From assembly GCA_004298045.1 (NCBI GenBank), contig SCRM01000008.1, positions 62,001-126,000 on the forward strand: DNA of 64,000 nucleotides, given 5' to 3'. The stretch comes from Rhodanobacter sp. (lineage in GTDB: Bacteria; Pseudomonadota; Gammaproteobacteria; Xanthomonadales; Rhodanobacteraceae). Every line of letters begins with the position of its first letter. Within the stretch, counting starts at the first letter, position 1. The notes beneath the pieces were generated by a model. The model worked only from the letters and a program-made list of their open reading frames with translations. It had not been told where the DNA came from and ran no database searches. The position numbers and the translations under genes are program-made. Below are positions 7,521 to 17,340 of the stretch, in pieces.

Positions 7521-10500
7521 GGCCCGCGTCCGCCTCGGCAATTGCCAGTGCACGCTGTTCCAGCACCTCGGAAATCTGTGCGAGCAGGTCGCTCTCCTGG
7601 TACGGCTTGCCAAGGTAGCGGTCGACGCCAATGTCGAGTGCCCGCTGGCGATGCTTTTCGCCGGTGCGCGAGGTGATCATGATGATCGGCACGTCGCGCA
7701 GGCGCGGGTCTTCCTTCATGTGGGTAGCCAGCTCGTAGCCGTCCATGCGTGGCATCTCGATATCCAGCAGCATCAGGTCGGGCACGCGTTCGGCCAGCTT
7801 TTCCAGCGCGTCGACGCCGTCTTTGGCGGTACCCACCTCGTATTCGTGACGTTCCAGCACGCGGCTGGTGACCTTGCGCATGGTGATCGAGTCGTCGACG
7901 ACCATGACCAGCGGCCGCATGCGCTGCTCTTCGACCACCAGCGTCGGCGCTACGACCTCGCCTTCGGCGAGCCGCTGCTCGCGGCGCGCCACGTCGAGGC
8001 GCACCAGCGGTGCAAGGTCGAGAATGACCAGCACGGCGCCATCGCCCATGATGGTGGCGCCAAGCACGCCCGGCACCGAACTGATCTGCGGGCCCACCGA
8101 CTTGACCACGATTTCACGCGAGCCAAGCACGGCATCGACGCGCATCGCGGCACGCAGGTCGCCGGCCCGACTGATCAGCAGCGGCGGTTGCTCGCCCTCT
8201 GCCACGGTGCCCGGCGGCATGCCGAGCAATTCGGCAAGGTCGTGGATGCCATAGGCCTCGCCGTCGTACTCGAAACTCGGCACCGGTTGCGCCAGCCAGG
8301 TGCTCAAATCGGACGGGTCGACGCGCGCCACGCCCTGCACCGAAGTCATCGGAATCGCAAACGTGGTCTCGCCGACGCGCACCAGGATCGCTTGCGTGAC
8401 CGCCAGCGTAAACGGCAAGCGCAAGGTGAACGTGGTGCCGTGGCCGGTTTCCGATGCGATGGCCAGCGAGCCGCCAAGCTGCTTGATTTCGTTGGCGACC
8501 ACGTCCATGCCGACGCCGCGACCGGCCAGCTGGGTCACCGCGCTGGCGGTGGAGAAACCGGTACGCGTGATGAGTCCCAGCAGGCGATCGTCGCTGGTGC
8601 GCTCTTCGGCCCGCAGCAGGCCACGCTCGATGGCGCGGGCGCGAATGGCATCGCGGTCGAGACCGCGACCGTCGTCGGCAACGCGGATCACCACCTCGTT
8701 GGCCTCGCGCACGACGCCAATGCGCACCGTGCCCTCGACCGGCTTGCCGGCCTTGCGGCGGTCAGCCGGGGTTTCGATGCCATGCGCCACCGCGTTGCGC
8801 AGCATGTGCTCGAACGGTGCCTTGATGCGATCGAGCAGGTTGCGATCCATTTCGCCGTGCGCACCATCCACCACCAGTTGCGCCTGCTTGCCCTGCTCCG
8901 CCGCCGCCTGGCGCAACGTGCGCCGCAAGTTCGGCACCATGGTGTCGAACGGCAACATGCGCGTGCGCAGCAAGCCATCCTGCAGCTCGGTGTCGACCCG
9001 CGACTGCTGCACCAGGAGGTTTTCCGCCTGCCGCGTCAACTCGTCCAGGGTGCCTTGAATGGACACCAAGTCCGATACCGACTCGGCTAGCGCACGCGAG
9101 TACTGCTGCAGCTGCGAGAAACGGTCCAGCTCAAGCGGATCGAATACCGGCGTCGCACCGGCCTCGCGGTTCTCGCGCTGGTAGCGCGCGATGATCTGCG
9201 CCTCGGTCTCGATCTCCAGCATGCGCAGCTGGCTGCGCAAGCGCTGCACGGTCTGGTCGAGCTCAGCGAGGTTCGTGCGATAGCCGGACACCTGCTGTTC
9301 GAGACGGGCCCGGTAGATCGCTACCTCACCCGCATGGTTGACCAGGTCGTCGAGCAGATCGGCGCGTACGCGGATCTGCTCCTGCGCCGTGTGCGGATCA
9401 GCCGCGTGGGCTTCGGGCGCCGGTTCGGCCACGGCCGCCATCGCCGCGGAAGCGGATGCTGGAGCAACCGACTGCTTGGAACCCAGCGGCACCTGCAGGC
9501 GATCGAGTGCCGCCTGCGGGTAAGCCGGCGCCCGACCCTGCGCCACTTCCTGCACCATCGTGTTGAGCTGGTCGAAGGTGGCTTCGAGCACACCGATCAG
9601 TGCCGGCGCGAGCGACTCGTCGGCCAGCGGCTTTTCGAGCAGCGTCTCGGTGGCGTGGGCCAAATCGCCAATGGACGTGAGCCCGGCAATGCGTGCGCCG
9701 CCCTTGAGCGTGTGCAGATCACGCTGCAGCTCCGGCCGATGCTCGGCCGCCGTGGGCGTGGCGTGCCACTGTGCCAGGACGTCGTCGGCGTGATCGAGGA
9801 TGTCGCGCGCCTCCTCGATGAAAACCTCGAGCAAATCGGGGTCGATCGACAAGGCCTCGCCGAGCTTGGCCAGCGACGGTACCTCGTTGGCGGCAACCGG
9901 CGCGGCAGCATGGGCAACAGTGGCAGCTTCCTTGGTGGCACGCTGCGCCTGCTCGGCAGCGGCTTGTTCAGCAGCGGCACGTATCTGCAGTTCGGCGGCT
10001 TCGCGCTCCGCGCGCTCCTTTGCCAGCTGCGCCTGACGGGCGCCATCCTGCTCGGCCTGCACGCGCTCCGCTTCGAGACGCGCAGCCTCGACCCGCTCGG
10101 CCTCGGCGCGCTCGGCAGTCGCCTGCTCGGCGGCGGCTTCCTCAGCCGCGGCACGCTCAGCTTCTGCCTGTGCGGTCTGTTCGGCAGCCGCTTGTTCGGC
10201 GGCGAGGCGCTCGGCCTCCGTTTGCGCTGCAGCCTGCTCGGCAACATGCCGGTCATCAAACCCGGCAGCCGTGCTTGCCGGGGGCGCGGCATCGGGCTCG
10301 AAGGCACCCAAGGCCGCCATCAGCTCGCGCGTGTAGGCATCGTGTTCGGCGCTCTCCGGCAAGACTTCCGGCAGCTCGGGTACTGCGGCTGGCGGCAGGT
10401 CCGGCGCTTCGGCCGCCGACTCGACGCCAAAGTGCGGGGCCTTGGCTTCCGGGTAGCGATCACGCAGCGCCACCGCCGCGTCCACCAGCGACTCGACATC

Positions 10501-13449
10501 CGGCAACGACGGCACGGCGGCATCGAGCTGTGTCAAGGTGTGATCGACCACGTCGGCCGCATGGTTCAGCAGATCCACGCCCTCGTGTGGCAGCGCCACA
10601 TCCGCGGCGCGCAGGCGCTTGAGCAAGCCCTCGCAAGGCGACAGCAAACGGGTCAGGAACGGGATGTCGACCATGGCGATGGCGCCATGCATGGTGTGCA
10701 CCGCACGCAGCAGGGGTTCGCTCACCGCGAGTTCGCCCGTCTGACCAGCCAGCGCAGTGCGTATGGTTTGCAGATACTGGCCGACTTCGCTGCGCAGGAT
10801 CTCCAGCAGCACCGGATCGACCGCTGGCAACGGCGACACTCCCAGTGGGGCAATCGGCGCCACCGGTATGGTGGAAGCCGCACTCTGCGCGTCGGTGATG
10901 GTCGCAGCGGGAATGGCGGCAACGCCGGCGCGCGGCACGCGGCGACGCACCTTGCGCCGCACGGTCTCCATCGCCGGCGGCGCGCAGTCTTCGATGCGCG
11001 CGCCAGCATCGCCAGCCGCCAACTTGCTGGCGGTCTGCATGATGGCGTCGATCGGCGCCGTCGGCGGGCGCTCGCCCTTGAGCGAAGCCAGCAATTGCGG
11101 CAAGGCGTCAATGGCATGCTGCACCAGCGCCTGCACCCCCGCATGCGGTTCGATCGTGTGATCGAGCACGCGGTTCAGCATGTCTTCGACGCGCCAGGCA
11201 AACTCGCCGAGTGCGGCGATGCCCACCAGGCGGCCAGAGCCCTTCAGCGTGTGGAACGAGCGCCGGATCGGGGTGAGGATGTCGAGCCGCTCCGGCTCGG
11301 TCAGCCACGCCCCGACACCGTTGCGCAGGTTGTCGATCTCCTCCTGCATCTCCTCGAGAAAGATCTCGCGGATATCGTCGTCAATGTCCTCGACCGACTG
11401 GTCGAAGCGGAATGCGTTGGCCAGCGCGCCGGCGACCGGCACCTGCTCCTCGACTTCCTCTTCGACCTCGACCCAGTCGCCCTCGTCGCCGGCGGCAACC
11501 GCCGCCGGTGCCAGATCCGACACGGTTTCGGCATAGCGCAGGCCGTCCACATCGTGGGCGGGCTCGACGCCCGACGCCGGCACCTCGGGCAGTACAAACA
11601 AGTCGACGGCATCGTTGCCGGGGTACAGGCTGACGGATTCCGAGAGCGGCACGTCGCTGGCAGCCGCCGTGGCTGGCGCATCGGCAGCGGGCGCTGCAGG
11701 CACGATGACCGGCGCGCTTTGCAACGGACGGGCGCTGGACAGCGGCCAGTAACCGAGTTCGCCGAGGCTGTGCTCGGCCACATCAATGATGTGCGCCAGG
11801 CCGCCGCGATGCTCGCGCACGGCTTCGAGGTAGTACTCGAGCGCGGCCAGCGCGTCGGCAAGGTGGTCCATTTGCGCACTGCCGGGAATGCGCCGATCGA
11901 CCAGCAGCTCGTTGTGGATGAACCGGCCGACGCCATCGGCCAGCTCGGCCGGACGCTCGGCGGACAACATGCGGGCGGCGCCGGCCACTTCAGTCATCAA
12001 TGCCGGTGCAGCAGCAAGCCCGGCGTGATCCCAGCCCGACTCGACAAAACCGACGATGGCCTCCTTGACCTGGTCGATATTGCGGATGGCCTCCTGCATC
12101 ACCGTGGCGATGACGCCTTGCGCCTCGCTGCGCGGCAATGTACTCGTGCCGTCATCATCACTGGTGGACGCACCGCCGTTGGCACCCAGGCTCTCGATGT
12201 GGTCGTCGAGCGAGGCTTCGACGTACAGCAAGGCGCCGGCAACATCGAGCAGGGTTGACTCGTCGGCGGGACGCTGGTGGTTCGCCACGTCGTCCAGCAC
12301 GCGGCGTTGCTCCTCGATCACGCGGCGCGGCACGGTGAGCGCCAGCATGCCGAGGGTGTCGCCCAGACGCGCCAGCACGTCGCACTGCGGTGCCAGCGAG
12401 GCCGGGTCGGCGCCTGGCTGGCGCTGGTACAGATCAAGCGCTTCCTTGACCCGCAGCAGGTCGTCTTTCAGCGCCCGCGCGACCGAGTCGAGCAGGGCGC
12501 GGTTGTGGCCGGAAATCGAGCCGCGCGCGTGTTCCAGCTCTTCGGCATCCGGCAGCAGGCTGTCCAGTGCGTAGGTACGCCGCAGCAGCTCCATCATCGG
12601 GCTGAACTGGCGCGCCTGCGCCACCGCGTATAGCAGGCGGTTGCAAAGTTCGTCGGCATCGCCGCCGCGCAACGTATCCTCGTCGTGCTCGATCAGCTGG
12701 CGAATATGGCGATCCACCTTGCCGAGCAACTGGCGCAACTCGGCTGCTTGCGCGTTCAACATGCCTTGTTCGAGGCCCTCGAGCACGCCAGCGGCAATCC
12801 ACCACAGGCGCCGGCCATGCACATGGAAGCAATGCGCAGCGATCGCCAGCAGCGCCTTGCGCATACCCGCGTACGGCTTGACCTGCGACTGGCTGCGGAA
12901 CAACGCCAACAGATACTGCTGGAACTGCAGGCGCAGCGTGGCAATCTCACCGCGGCGCTCGCTGGCCTGCGCCTCGCTCATTGCGGCCGGCGCCTGCGGC
13001 GGCAGGAAGGCATCGAGATTGGGGCAGAACAGCGCGGCTTCGGACAGCGCCGACTCGCCGCAGCACGCGCGCAGCTCATTCAACAGCGGCAGCAACACCA
13101 CCGGTACGTCACGGTGGCCGCCAGCCACGCGTTCCAGATAATCGGGCAGCTGCATGAGGCCGCGCATCAAGACCGCGTAGGCCTCGTCGCGTTGGCTGAC
13201 GCGGTCGTCGAGCAGCGCCTGCACCACCGTTTCCATCTCTTCGATCACACCGGCCGGGCCTTGCAGCTCGACCATGCGCAAGGTGCCCTGCACCTGGTGC
13301 AGCGTGGTGGCGCAACCACGCAACGCATCGTCGCGCGCGGGGTTGTCGACGTAGGCTTCCAGCGACTCGCGTGCCTTCGCGAGGGTCTGCGCCAACTCGG
13401 GGTGCACCCACTGCAAGGTGCTGAAATCGGTATTGTCTTGGAGTCTCAT
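7513..13449 (-). CDS. chpA: Hybrid sensor kinase ChpA/PilL of the type IV pilus chemosensory system
   Basis: A 1978-residue CheA-type histidine kinase that relays receptor state to PilG and PilH. Phosphotransfer-type histidines are visible at H51 (TLHQVQG), H733 (HTLKGSGRLVG), H918 (HTMHGAI) and H1246 (HTLKGGARIAG). Between the last two lies an Ala/Glu-rich coiled linker (about 1063-1170). The ATP-binding domain shows LRNAVAHGIETPADR (about 1550), a CheW-like domain spans about 1670-1815, and a receiver domain ends the protein (DD about 1850; acceptor D1896 in LLDIEMPRMDG). It lies 73 nt after pilJ and overlaps chpB by 8 nt. H918 lacks the usual lysine three residues on and may be a weak phosphotransfer site. 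Confidence 0.95.
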   Translation of the reverse strand: MRLQDNTDFSTLQWVHPELAQTLAKARESLEAYVDNPARDDALRGCATTLHQVQGTLRMVELQGPAGVIEEMETVVQALLDDRVSQRDEAYAVLMRGLMQLPDYLERVAGGHRDVPVVLLPLLNELRACCGESALSEAALFCPNLDAFLPPQAPAAMSEAQASERRGEIATLRLQFQQYLLALFRSQSQVKPYAGMRKALLAIAAHCFHVHGRRLWWIAAGVLEGLEQGMLNAQAAELRQLLGKVDRHIRQLIEHDEDTLRGGDADELCNRLLYAVAQARQFSPMMELLRRTYALDSLLPDAEELEHARGSISGHNRALLDSVARALKDDLLRVKEALDLYQRQPGADPASLAPQCDVLARLGDTLGMLALTVPRRVIEEQRRVLDDVANHQRPADESTLLDVAGALLYVEASLDDHIESLGANGGASTSDDDGTSTLPRSEAQGVIATVMQEAIRNIDQVKEAIVGFVESGWDHAGLAAAPALMTEVAGAARMLSAERPAELADGVGRFIHNELLVDRRIPGSAQMDHLADALAALEYYLEAVREHRGGLAHIIDVAEHSLGELGYWPLSSARPLQSAPVIVPAAPAADAPATAAASDVPLSESVSLYPGNDAVDLFVLPEVPASGVEPAHDVDGLRYAETVSDLAPAAVAAGDEGDWVEVEEEVEEQVPVAGALANAFRFDQSVEDIDDDIREIFLEEMQEEIDNLRNGVGAWLTEPERLDILTPIRRSFHTLKGSGRLVGIAALGEFAWRVEDMLNRVLDHTIEPHAGVQALVQHAIDALPQLLASLKGERPPTAPIDAIMQTASKLAAGDAGARIEDCAPPAMETVRRKVRRRVPRAGVAAIPAATITDAQSAASTIPVAPIAPLGVSPLPAVDPVLLEILRSEVGQYLQTIRTALAGQTGELAVSEPLLRAVHTMHGAIAMVDIPFLTRLLSPCEGLLKRLRAADVALPHEGVDLLNHAADVVDHTLTQLDAAVPSLPDVESLVDAAVALRDRYPEAKAPHFGVESAAEAPDLPPAAVPELPEVLPESAEHDAYTRELMAALGAFEPDAAPPASTAAGFDDRHVAEQAAAQTEAERLAAEQAAAEQTAQAEAERAAAEEAAAEQATAERAEAERVEAARLEAERVQAEQDGARQAQLAKERAEREAAELQIRAAAEQAAAEQAQRATKEAATVAHAAAPVAANEVPSLAKLGEALSIDPDLLEVFIEEARDILDHADDVLAQWHATPTAAEHRPELQRDLHTLKGGARIAGLTSIGDLAHATETLLEKPLADESLAPALIGVLEATFDQLNTMVQEVAQGRAPAYPQAALDRLQVPLGSKQSVAPASASAAMAAVAEPAPEAHAADPHTAQEQIRVRADLLDDLVNHAGEVAIYRARLEQQVSGYRTNLAELDQTVQRLRSQLRMLEIETEAQIIARYQRENREAGATPVFDPLELDRFSQLQQYSRALAESVSDLVSIQGTLDELTRQAENLLVQQSRVDTELQDGLLRTRMLPFDTMVPNLRRTLRQAAAEQGKQAQLVVDGAHGEMDRNLLDRIKAPFEHMLRNAVAHGIETPADRRKAGKPVEGTVRIGVVREANEVVIRVADDGRGLDRDAIRARAIERGLLRAEERTSDDRLLGLITRTGFSTASAVTQLAGRGVGMDVVANEIKQLGGSLAIASETGHGTTFTLRLPFTLAVTQAILVRVGETTFAIPMTSVQGVARVDPSDLSTWLAQPVPSFEYDGEAYGIHDLAELLGMPPGTVAEGEQPPLLISRAGDLRAAMRVDAVLGSREIVVKSVGPQISSVPGVLGATIMGDGAVLVILDLAPLVRLDVARREQRLAEGEVVAPTLVVEEQRMRPLVMVVDDSITMRKVTSRVLERHEYEVGTAKDGVDALEKLAERVPDLMLLDIEMPRMDGYELATHMKEDPRLRDVPIIMITSRTGEKHRQRALDIGVDRYLGKPYQESDLLAQISEVLEQRALAIAEADAGHE

Positions 13450-13522
13450 GCGCTTCTCTCAGCGGTTGCGCGACCGGCATCCGCTGCCGGTCGAGACGGC
13501 CCCTGTCTGCAAATGCCCACCA

Positions 13523-15553
13523 TCAGCCCGGCAACTTGAAGTGGGCCACCGATCGCCGCAGGTCGCTGGCGAGCTGGGCCAGCGTACCGATCGAGTCTGC
13601 CGTGCGGCTGGCACCCTGCGAAGTCTGCGAGGTGATTTCGCGGATCGCGTTCATCGATTGCGAGATGTCGGTCGCGGCCGCCGATTGCTGGCGGGCGGCG
13701 CTGGAGATGTTCTGAATCAGCGCCGACAGGTCATGCGACACGCGTTCGATGTCGCCCAGTGCACTGCCGGCGTCCTCGGCCTTGCGTGCCCCGGCCACCA
13801 CCTCGGCGGTGGTCTGCTCCATCGAATTCACCGCTTCGTTGGTATCGGACTGAATCGTCTGCACCAGGGTTTCGATACGCTTGGTGGCGCTGGTGGAACG
13901 TTCGGCCAGACGCTGCACTTCGTCCGCGACCACGGCGAAACCTCGGCCGGCCTCACCGGCCGACGCCGCCTGGATCGCCGCGTTCAACGCCAGGATGTTG
14001 GTCTGCTCGGCAATGTCGTTGATCAGTTCCACGATCGAGCCGATCTCCTGCGAGGATTCGCCCAGCCGCTTGATGCGCTTGGAAGTCTCCTGGATCTGGT
14101 CGCGGATCGAGTCCATGCCCGAGATCGTTTCGCGCACCACTTCGGCGCCGCGCGAAGCGATCTGCACGCTTCGTTCGGCCACGTCGGCGGACTCGGCCGA
14201 GTTCTTCGACACGTGGTCGAGCGAGCTGGCGATTTCGTTGATGGCGCCGGTGGCGGTGTTGATCTGCCGCGCCTGCTGCTCGGCCGCATCGGCCAGGTGG
14301 CGCGCGGTGGTCTGCGACTCCTGCGCCGAGGTGGAAACCTGCTCCGAGGTTTCGTTGATCGTGGTCACCAGGGTACGCAACTCGTCGATGGCGTAGTTCA
14401 CCGAGTCGGCGATGGCGCCGGTGATCTCCTCGGTCACCGTGGTCTTCACCGTCAAGTCGCCTTCGGCCAGCGCGCCCATCTCGTCCAGCAGGCGCATGAT
14501 CGCCTCCTGGTTGCGCTGGTTGAGCGAAGTGGATTCGACGAAACGCCGGCGCTGGTCACGCACCAGGCTGGCCACCAGCAGCAGCGCGAACGCCACCGCG
14601 CCAACCGCACCGATCAGGCCCCACCACACGTTCGGGAAAATGCGCCGCAGCGGCAGCTTGCCGATCTGGTCGGCGAGGTCGTTCGCGCGCAGCAGCACCG
14701 ATTGCGAATCCACCGACGCCTTGGTGCCGGCGGCCTTCACCGCCGAGAGGTTGCCGGCGGCGGCCACCAGCTTGGCCAGCGGGTCGCCGAGCTTGTTCCA
14801 GCTCTGCTGCATGCCGGTGAGGATCTTGTGCGCGTTGGCGTCGCCGATCTTGCTGACGCCGCTGCCGGGCACACCGTCGATCAACCCTTGCAGCACGTTG
14901 CCGTAGAGCTGCCCGTCGCGCTGCAGGCCGTCGGCGGCCGCCAGTGCGTTTTCGCCGCCCTGCAGCACCTCTTGCACGCGACGGATGATGCGGTCGGCCG
15001 ACAGCATCTGGCGCGAGGTGCCAAGCATCTGGTCGGCGCTGCCGTTGCGCTGCTGCAGGATGTTGACCACCTGCTCCATGCTCGAGTTGAGCAACGGCAT
15101 CTGCTGCGAGACGGTCGCCGCACGGCTTGCCGAATCGAGCACGACCGCCTTGTTCCGCAGGATCTTGCCAATGTCGCCATCCAGCTGGGCCCAGGCCACA
15201 TTGAGCGCATCCACCGCGCGCCCGACCGGGGTGTGGTTGACGTTGGCATACGCGCCCATGCCGGTGGCCGGATCGCCCTTGTTCAGGCGCCGCACGGCAG
15301 CGTCGATCGCATTGCGCGTGCCTTCGAGCTCACGAAACGAATCGGTGTTGCCGTCGGAAGACTCCAGCGCGAATTTCGCCGTCTGCTGCGACAGCACCTG
15401 GATCTGCGTGGTCAGCGCCACCGCCTGACGGTCTTCGCCGTTCTTGACGTTGAGCTGCCAAAAGTCGAGCGCAGCGAACGCGATCGCAACCAGCAACAGC
15501 ACGATAAGTGTGGTGTTGCCACGCTCCTTGCCGACGCCCCCTGTAGTGCTCAT
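13523..15553 (-). CDS. pilJ: Methyl-accepting chemoreceptor PilJ
   Basis: PilJ is the inner-membrane receptor of the Pil-Chp pathway, which senses surface contact or pilus state. The 676-residue protein has a first membrane helix at about 14-33 ([18 protein letters not shown]), a periplasmic region with two PilJ-type helical modules, a second helix at about 317-340, a HAMP-like segment, and a long signalling coiled coil whose tip contains [15 protein letters not shown] and [18 protein letters not shown] chose ATG 15553 because GAGGTG lies just upstream; a GTG two codons earlier is also in frame. No pilK methyltransferase gene lies between pilJ and chpA. Confidence 0.96.
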   Translation of the reverse strand: MSTTGGVGKERGNTTLIVLLLVAIAFAALDFWQLNVKNGEDRQAVALTTQIQVLSQQTAKFALESSDGNTDSFRELEGTRNAIDAAVRRLNKGDPATGMGAYANVNHTPVGRAVDALNVAWAQLDGDIGKILRNKAVVLDSASRAATVSQQMPLLNSSMEQVVNILQQRNGSADQMLGTSRQMLSADRIIRRVQEVLQGGENALAAADGLQRDGQLYGNVLQGLIDGVPGSGVSKIGDANAHKILTGMQQSWNKLGDPLAKLVAAAGNLSAVKAAGTKASVDSQSVLLRANDLADQIGKLPLRRIFPNVWWGLIGAVGAVAFALLLVASLVRDQRRRFVESTSLNQRNQEAIMRLLDEMGALAEGDLTVKTTVTEEITGAIADSVNYAIDELRTLVTTINETSEQVSTSAQESQTTARHLADAAEQQARQINTATGAINEIASSLDHVSKNSAESADVAERSVQIASRGAEVVRETISGMDSIRDQIQETSKRIKRLGESSQEIGSIVELINDIAEQTNILALNAAIQAASAGEAGRGFAVVADEVQRLAERSTSATKRIETLVQTIQSDTNEAVNSMEQTTAEVVAGARKAEDAGSALGDIERVSHDLSALIQNISSAARQQSAAATDISQSMNAIREITSQTSQGASRTADSIGTLAQLASDLRRSVAHFKLPG

Positions 15554-15657
15554 GTTCACCTCACCCGTTCTTTCAACCAGACCAGCCGCGCTGCCGCCGC
15601 CGGCACGTGTGCAACCACCGTGTCACGCCCGCACTGCCGCCGACAGCGCCAGCCGCC

Positions 15658-16200
15658 CTACGCGGCAGCCTGTCGGAAATCCGCAGCCTGCACCAAGCGC
15701 TCCATGCTGAGGATCGCCATGGGTGGCTCGCCCGCCACTTGCCGATCGGCAAACCGGGACAGCCGTTCATCGTCTTCGGGCGTTGCACCCCGCCACTGTT
15801 CGGCATCCACCGTACGCTGGCCGAATACCTCATCGACCAGCAGTGCCGCATGGCCACCGCTTTGGCGCACGACCAGCAGCCGCGTGCGGTCGGTGACCGG
15901 CGTGCGCTCGCCAAACAGGTAGCGGCCGAAATCGATCACCGGCATCAGGTTGCCGCGCACGTTGGCGATTCCGAGCAGCCACGGCTGTGCGCCGGGAATC
16001 ATTGCCAGCGGCGGCAACGCGAGCAGCTCGTTGATCTCGCCGATCTCGCTGGCCAGCATGCGCGTGCCTACGCGATAACCGATGCCGCGCCACAAACCAG
16101 GTGCGTCGAGGTCGTTGCGGGTGTCTGAGGCGTGCGCGAGCGACAACCGCTCGTAGCGCGCCAGCACTTCGAACGGTGTGGCCGTGGCGCGCTCGCTCAT
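15658..16200 (-). CDS. pilI: CheW-like coupling protein PilI
   Basis: A 180-residue single-domain CheW homologue that bridges PilJ and ChpA in the inner-membrane signalling array. Conserved CheW elements are WRGIGYRVGTRMLAS, the INELLALPPLAMIPGA loop, WLLGIANVRGNLMPVIDFG and LLVVRQSGGHAALLVDEVFG. The ATG at 16200 overlaps the pilH stop by 4 nt, so the two are probably translationally coupled. The next gene, pilJ, begins about 105 nt downstream of the pilI stop. Confidence 0.92.
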   Translation of the reverse strand: MSERATATPFEVLARYERLSLAHASDTRNDLDAPGLWRGIGYRVGTRMLASEIGEINELLALPPLAMIPGAQPWLLGIANVRGNLMPVIDFGRYLFGERTPVTDRTRLLVVRQSGGHAALLVDEVFGQRTVDAEQWRGATPEDDERLSRFADRQVAGEPPMAILSMERLVQAADFRQAAA

Positions 16201-16568
16201 GCCGCGCCTGCCAGCAACTGGTTGATGCAGGCGGTCAGCTCCGCCTCGTTGACCGGCTTGGTGATGAAGGCGCGCGCGCCCTGGCGCAAGCCCCAAACGC
16301 GGTCGGTTTCCATCGACTTGGTGGTGATCATCACGATCGGCACCCCGGCCGTGGCCGGGTCGCGGGTGAGCGTGCGCGTGGCCTGGAAGCCGTTCATGCC
16401 GGGCATGATGACGTCCATGATGACCAACTGCGGCGGTGTGGCGCGCACGCGCTCGATGCCGTCTTCGGCGGTGCCGACCGAGTCGACCGTATGACCGGCG
16501 CGCTCGAGCATGGTGGACAGAACCCGCACGTCGGTCGGCGAGTCGTCGATGATAAGTATGTTGGCCAC
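16197..16568 (-). CDS. pilH: Response regulator PilH (single receiver domain)
   Basis: A CheY-like receiver of 123 residues that in type IV pilus systems counteracts or buffers PilG output and influences retraction. The acidic pair D8-D9, acceptor D52 (VIMDVIMPGMNG), switch threonine in VMITTKS and the lysine in ITKPVNEAE are all present. Start is GTG 16568, with AGGGGGA just upstream; an in-frame extension further upstream would run into the pilG-pilH spacer. The stop overlaps the pilI start. Confidence 0.92.
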   Translation of the reverse strand: MANILIIDDSPTDVRVLSTMLERAGHTVDSVGTAEDGIERVRATPPQLVIMDVIMPGMNGFQATRTLTRDPATAGVPIVMITTKSMETDRVWGLRQGARAFITKPVNEAELTACINQLLAGAA

Positions 16569-16591
16569 GGATCCCCCTGAAGAATCGGCGG

Positions 16592-17002
16592 TCAGCCCGC
16601 AAGCGCGGCGCTGATGTGTTGATGGATCGCGCCGAGCAACTCGTCGCGCGTGAACGGCTTGGTGAGGTACTGCTCGGCACCGACGACGCGGCCGCGGGCC
16701 TTGTCGAACAGGCCGTCCTTCGAGCTGAGCATGATGACCGGCGTGGCGCGGAATTGCGGGTTGTTCTTGATCAACGCGCAAGTTTGATACCCGTCCAGGC
16801 GCGGCATCATGATGTCGACAAAGATGAAGGATGGCTTCTGGTCGGCGATCTTCGCCAACGCCTCGAAGCCATCGACTGCGGTAAGCACCTCGCAGCCTTC
16901 CTTTTTCAGCAGCGTTTCGGCTGTGCGGCGGATGGTCTTCGAGTCATCGATCACCATGACCCGCAAGCCGGCCAGACCATTCGCGTTCGCGTTCAGGTTC
17001 AT
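16592..17002 (-). CDS. pilG: Response regulator PilG (single receiver domain)
   Basis: A 136-residue CheY-like receiver that promotes pilus extension when phosphorylated by ChpA. Active-site residues are intact: D19-D20, acceptor D63 (FIFVDIMMPRLDG), the VIMLSS switch region and YLTKPF. It is the first gene of the cluster; the ATG at 17002 follows a GGGGGAGA ribosome site. About 340 nt separate it from the divergent gshB, so both promoters should lie there. Confidence 0.94.
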   Translation of the reverse strand: MNLNANANGLAGLRVMVIDDSKTIRRTAETLLKKEGCEVLTAVDGFEALAKIADQKPSFIFVDIMMPRLDGYQTCALIKNNPQFRATPVIMLSSKDGLFDKARGRVVGAEQYLTKPFTRDELLGAIHQHISAALAG

Positions 17003-17340
17003 TCTCCCCCCTGCTACCCAAATCGGGCCCAGGATAGTCACAAAAACAGGCAACAAGCATGCCGCCGGTGTGCATGACAAAACCATCCACAACTTGTAGC
17101 CGCGGCAACCCGCTCTGTGGCGGGCTGTACAACGTTCGTTGTTTACTGCCTGACTGGCATCCCGTCAAGCCAAATCGGCTGCGTGAACGCCGCAAACCAC
17201 GCACGATGTGACTCGTGGCGGCAAGGTTGAACCCGCTGCGGCACGCGCCGATTGCGCTTGTCGCCGGGTTCGCGCTGGGTGAACATCGCTCTCTTCGCGG
17301 CGCACTCGCTGCGCCGCGCATCCGACCAAGGAGAATCACG
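17003..17340. other. Divergent intergenic region, pilG / gshB
   Basis: No gene is evident in these 338 nt. Between the two starts lie a perfect inverted repeat ACAACG-TT-CGTTGT (17129-17142) and, just left of it, a small CCCGC/GCGGG hairpin (17109-17124). AAGGAGA at 17328-17334 is the gshB ribosome site. I could not place convincing -10/-35 pairs. Confidence 0.6.

Noticed and set aside
9334-12258. Very long plus-strand open frame (974 codons) antisense to chpA
   Set aside because: Low-complexity Arg/Gln/His-rich translation with no domain; it mirrors the codon structure of chpA in GC-rich DNA.
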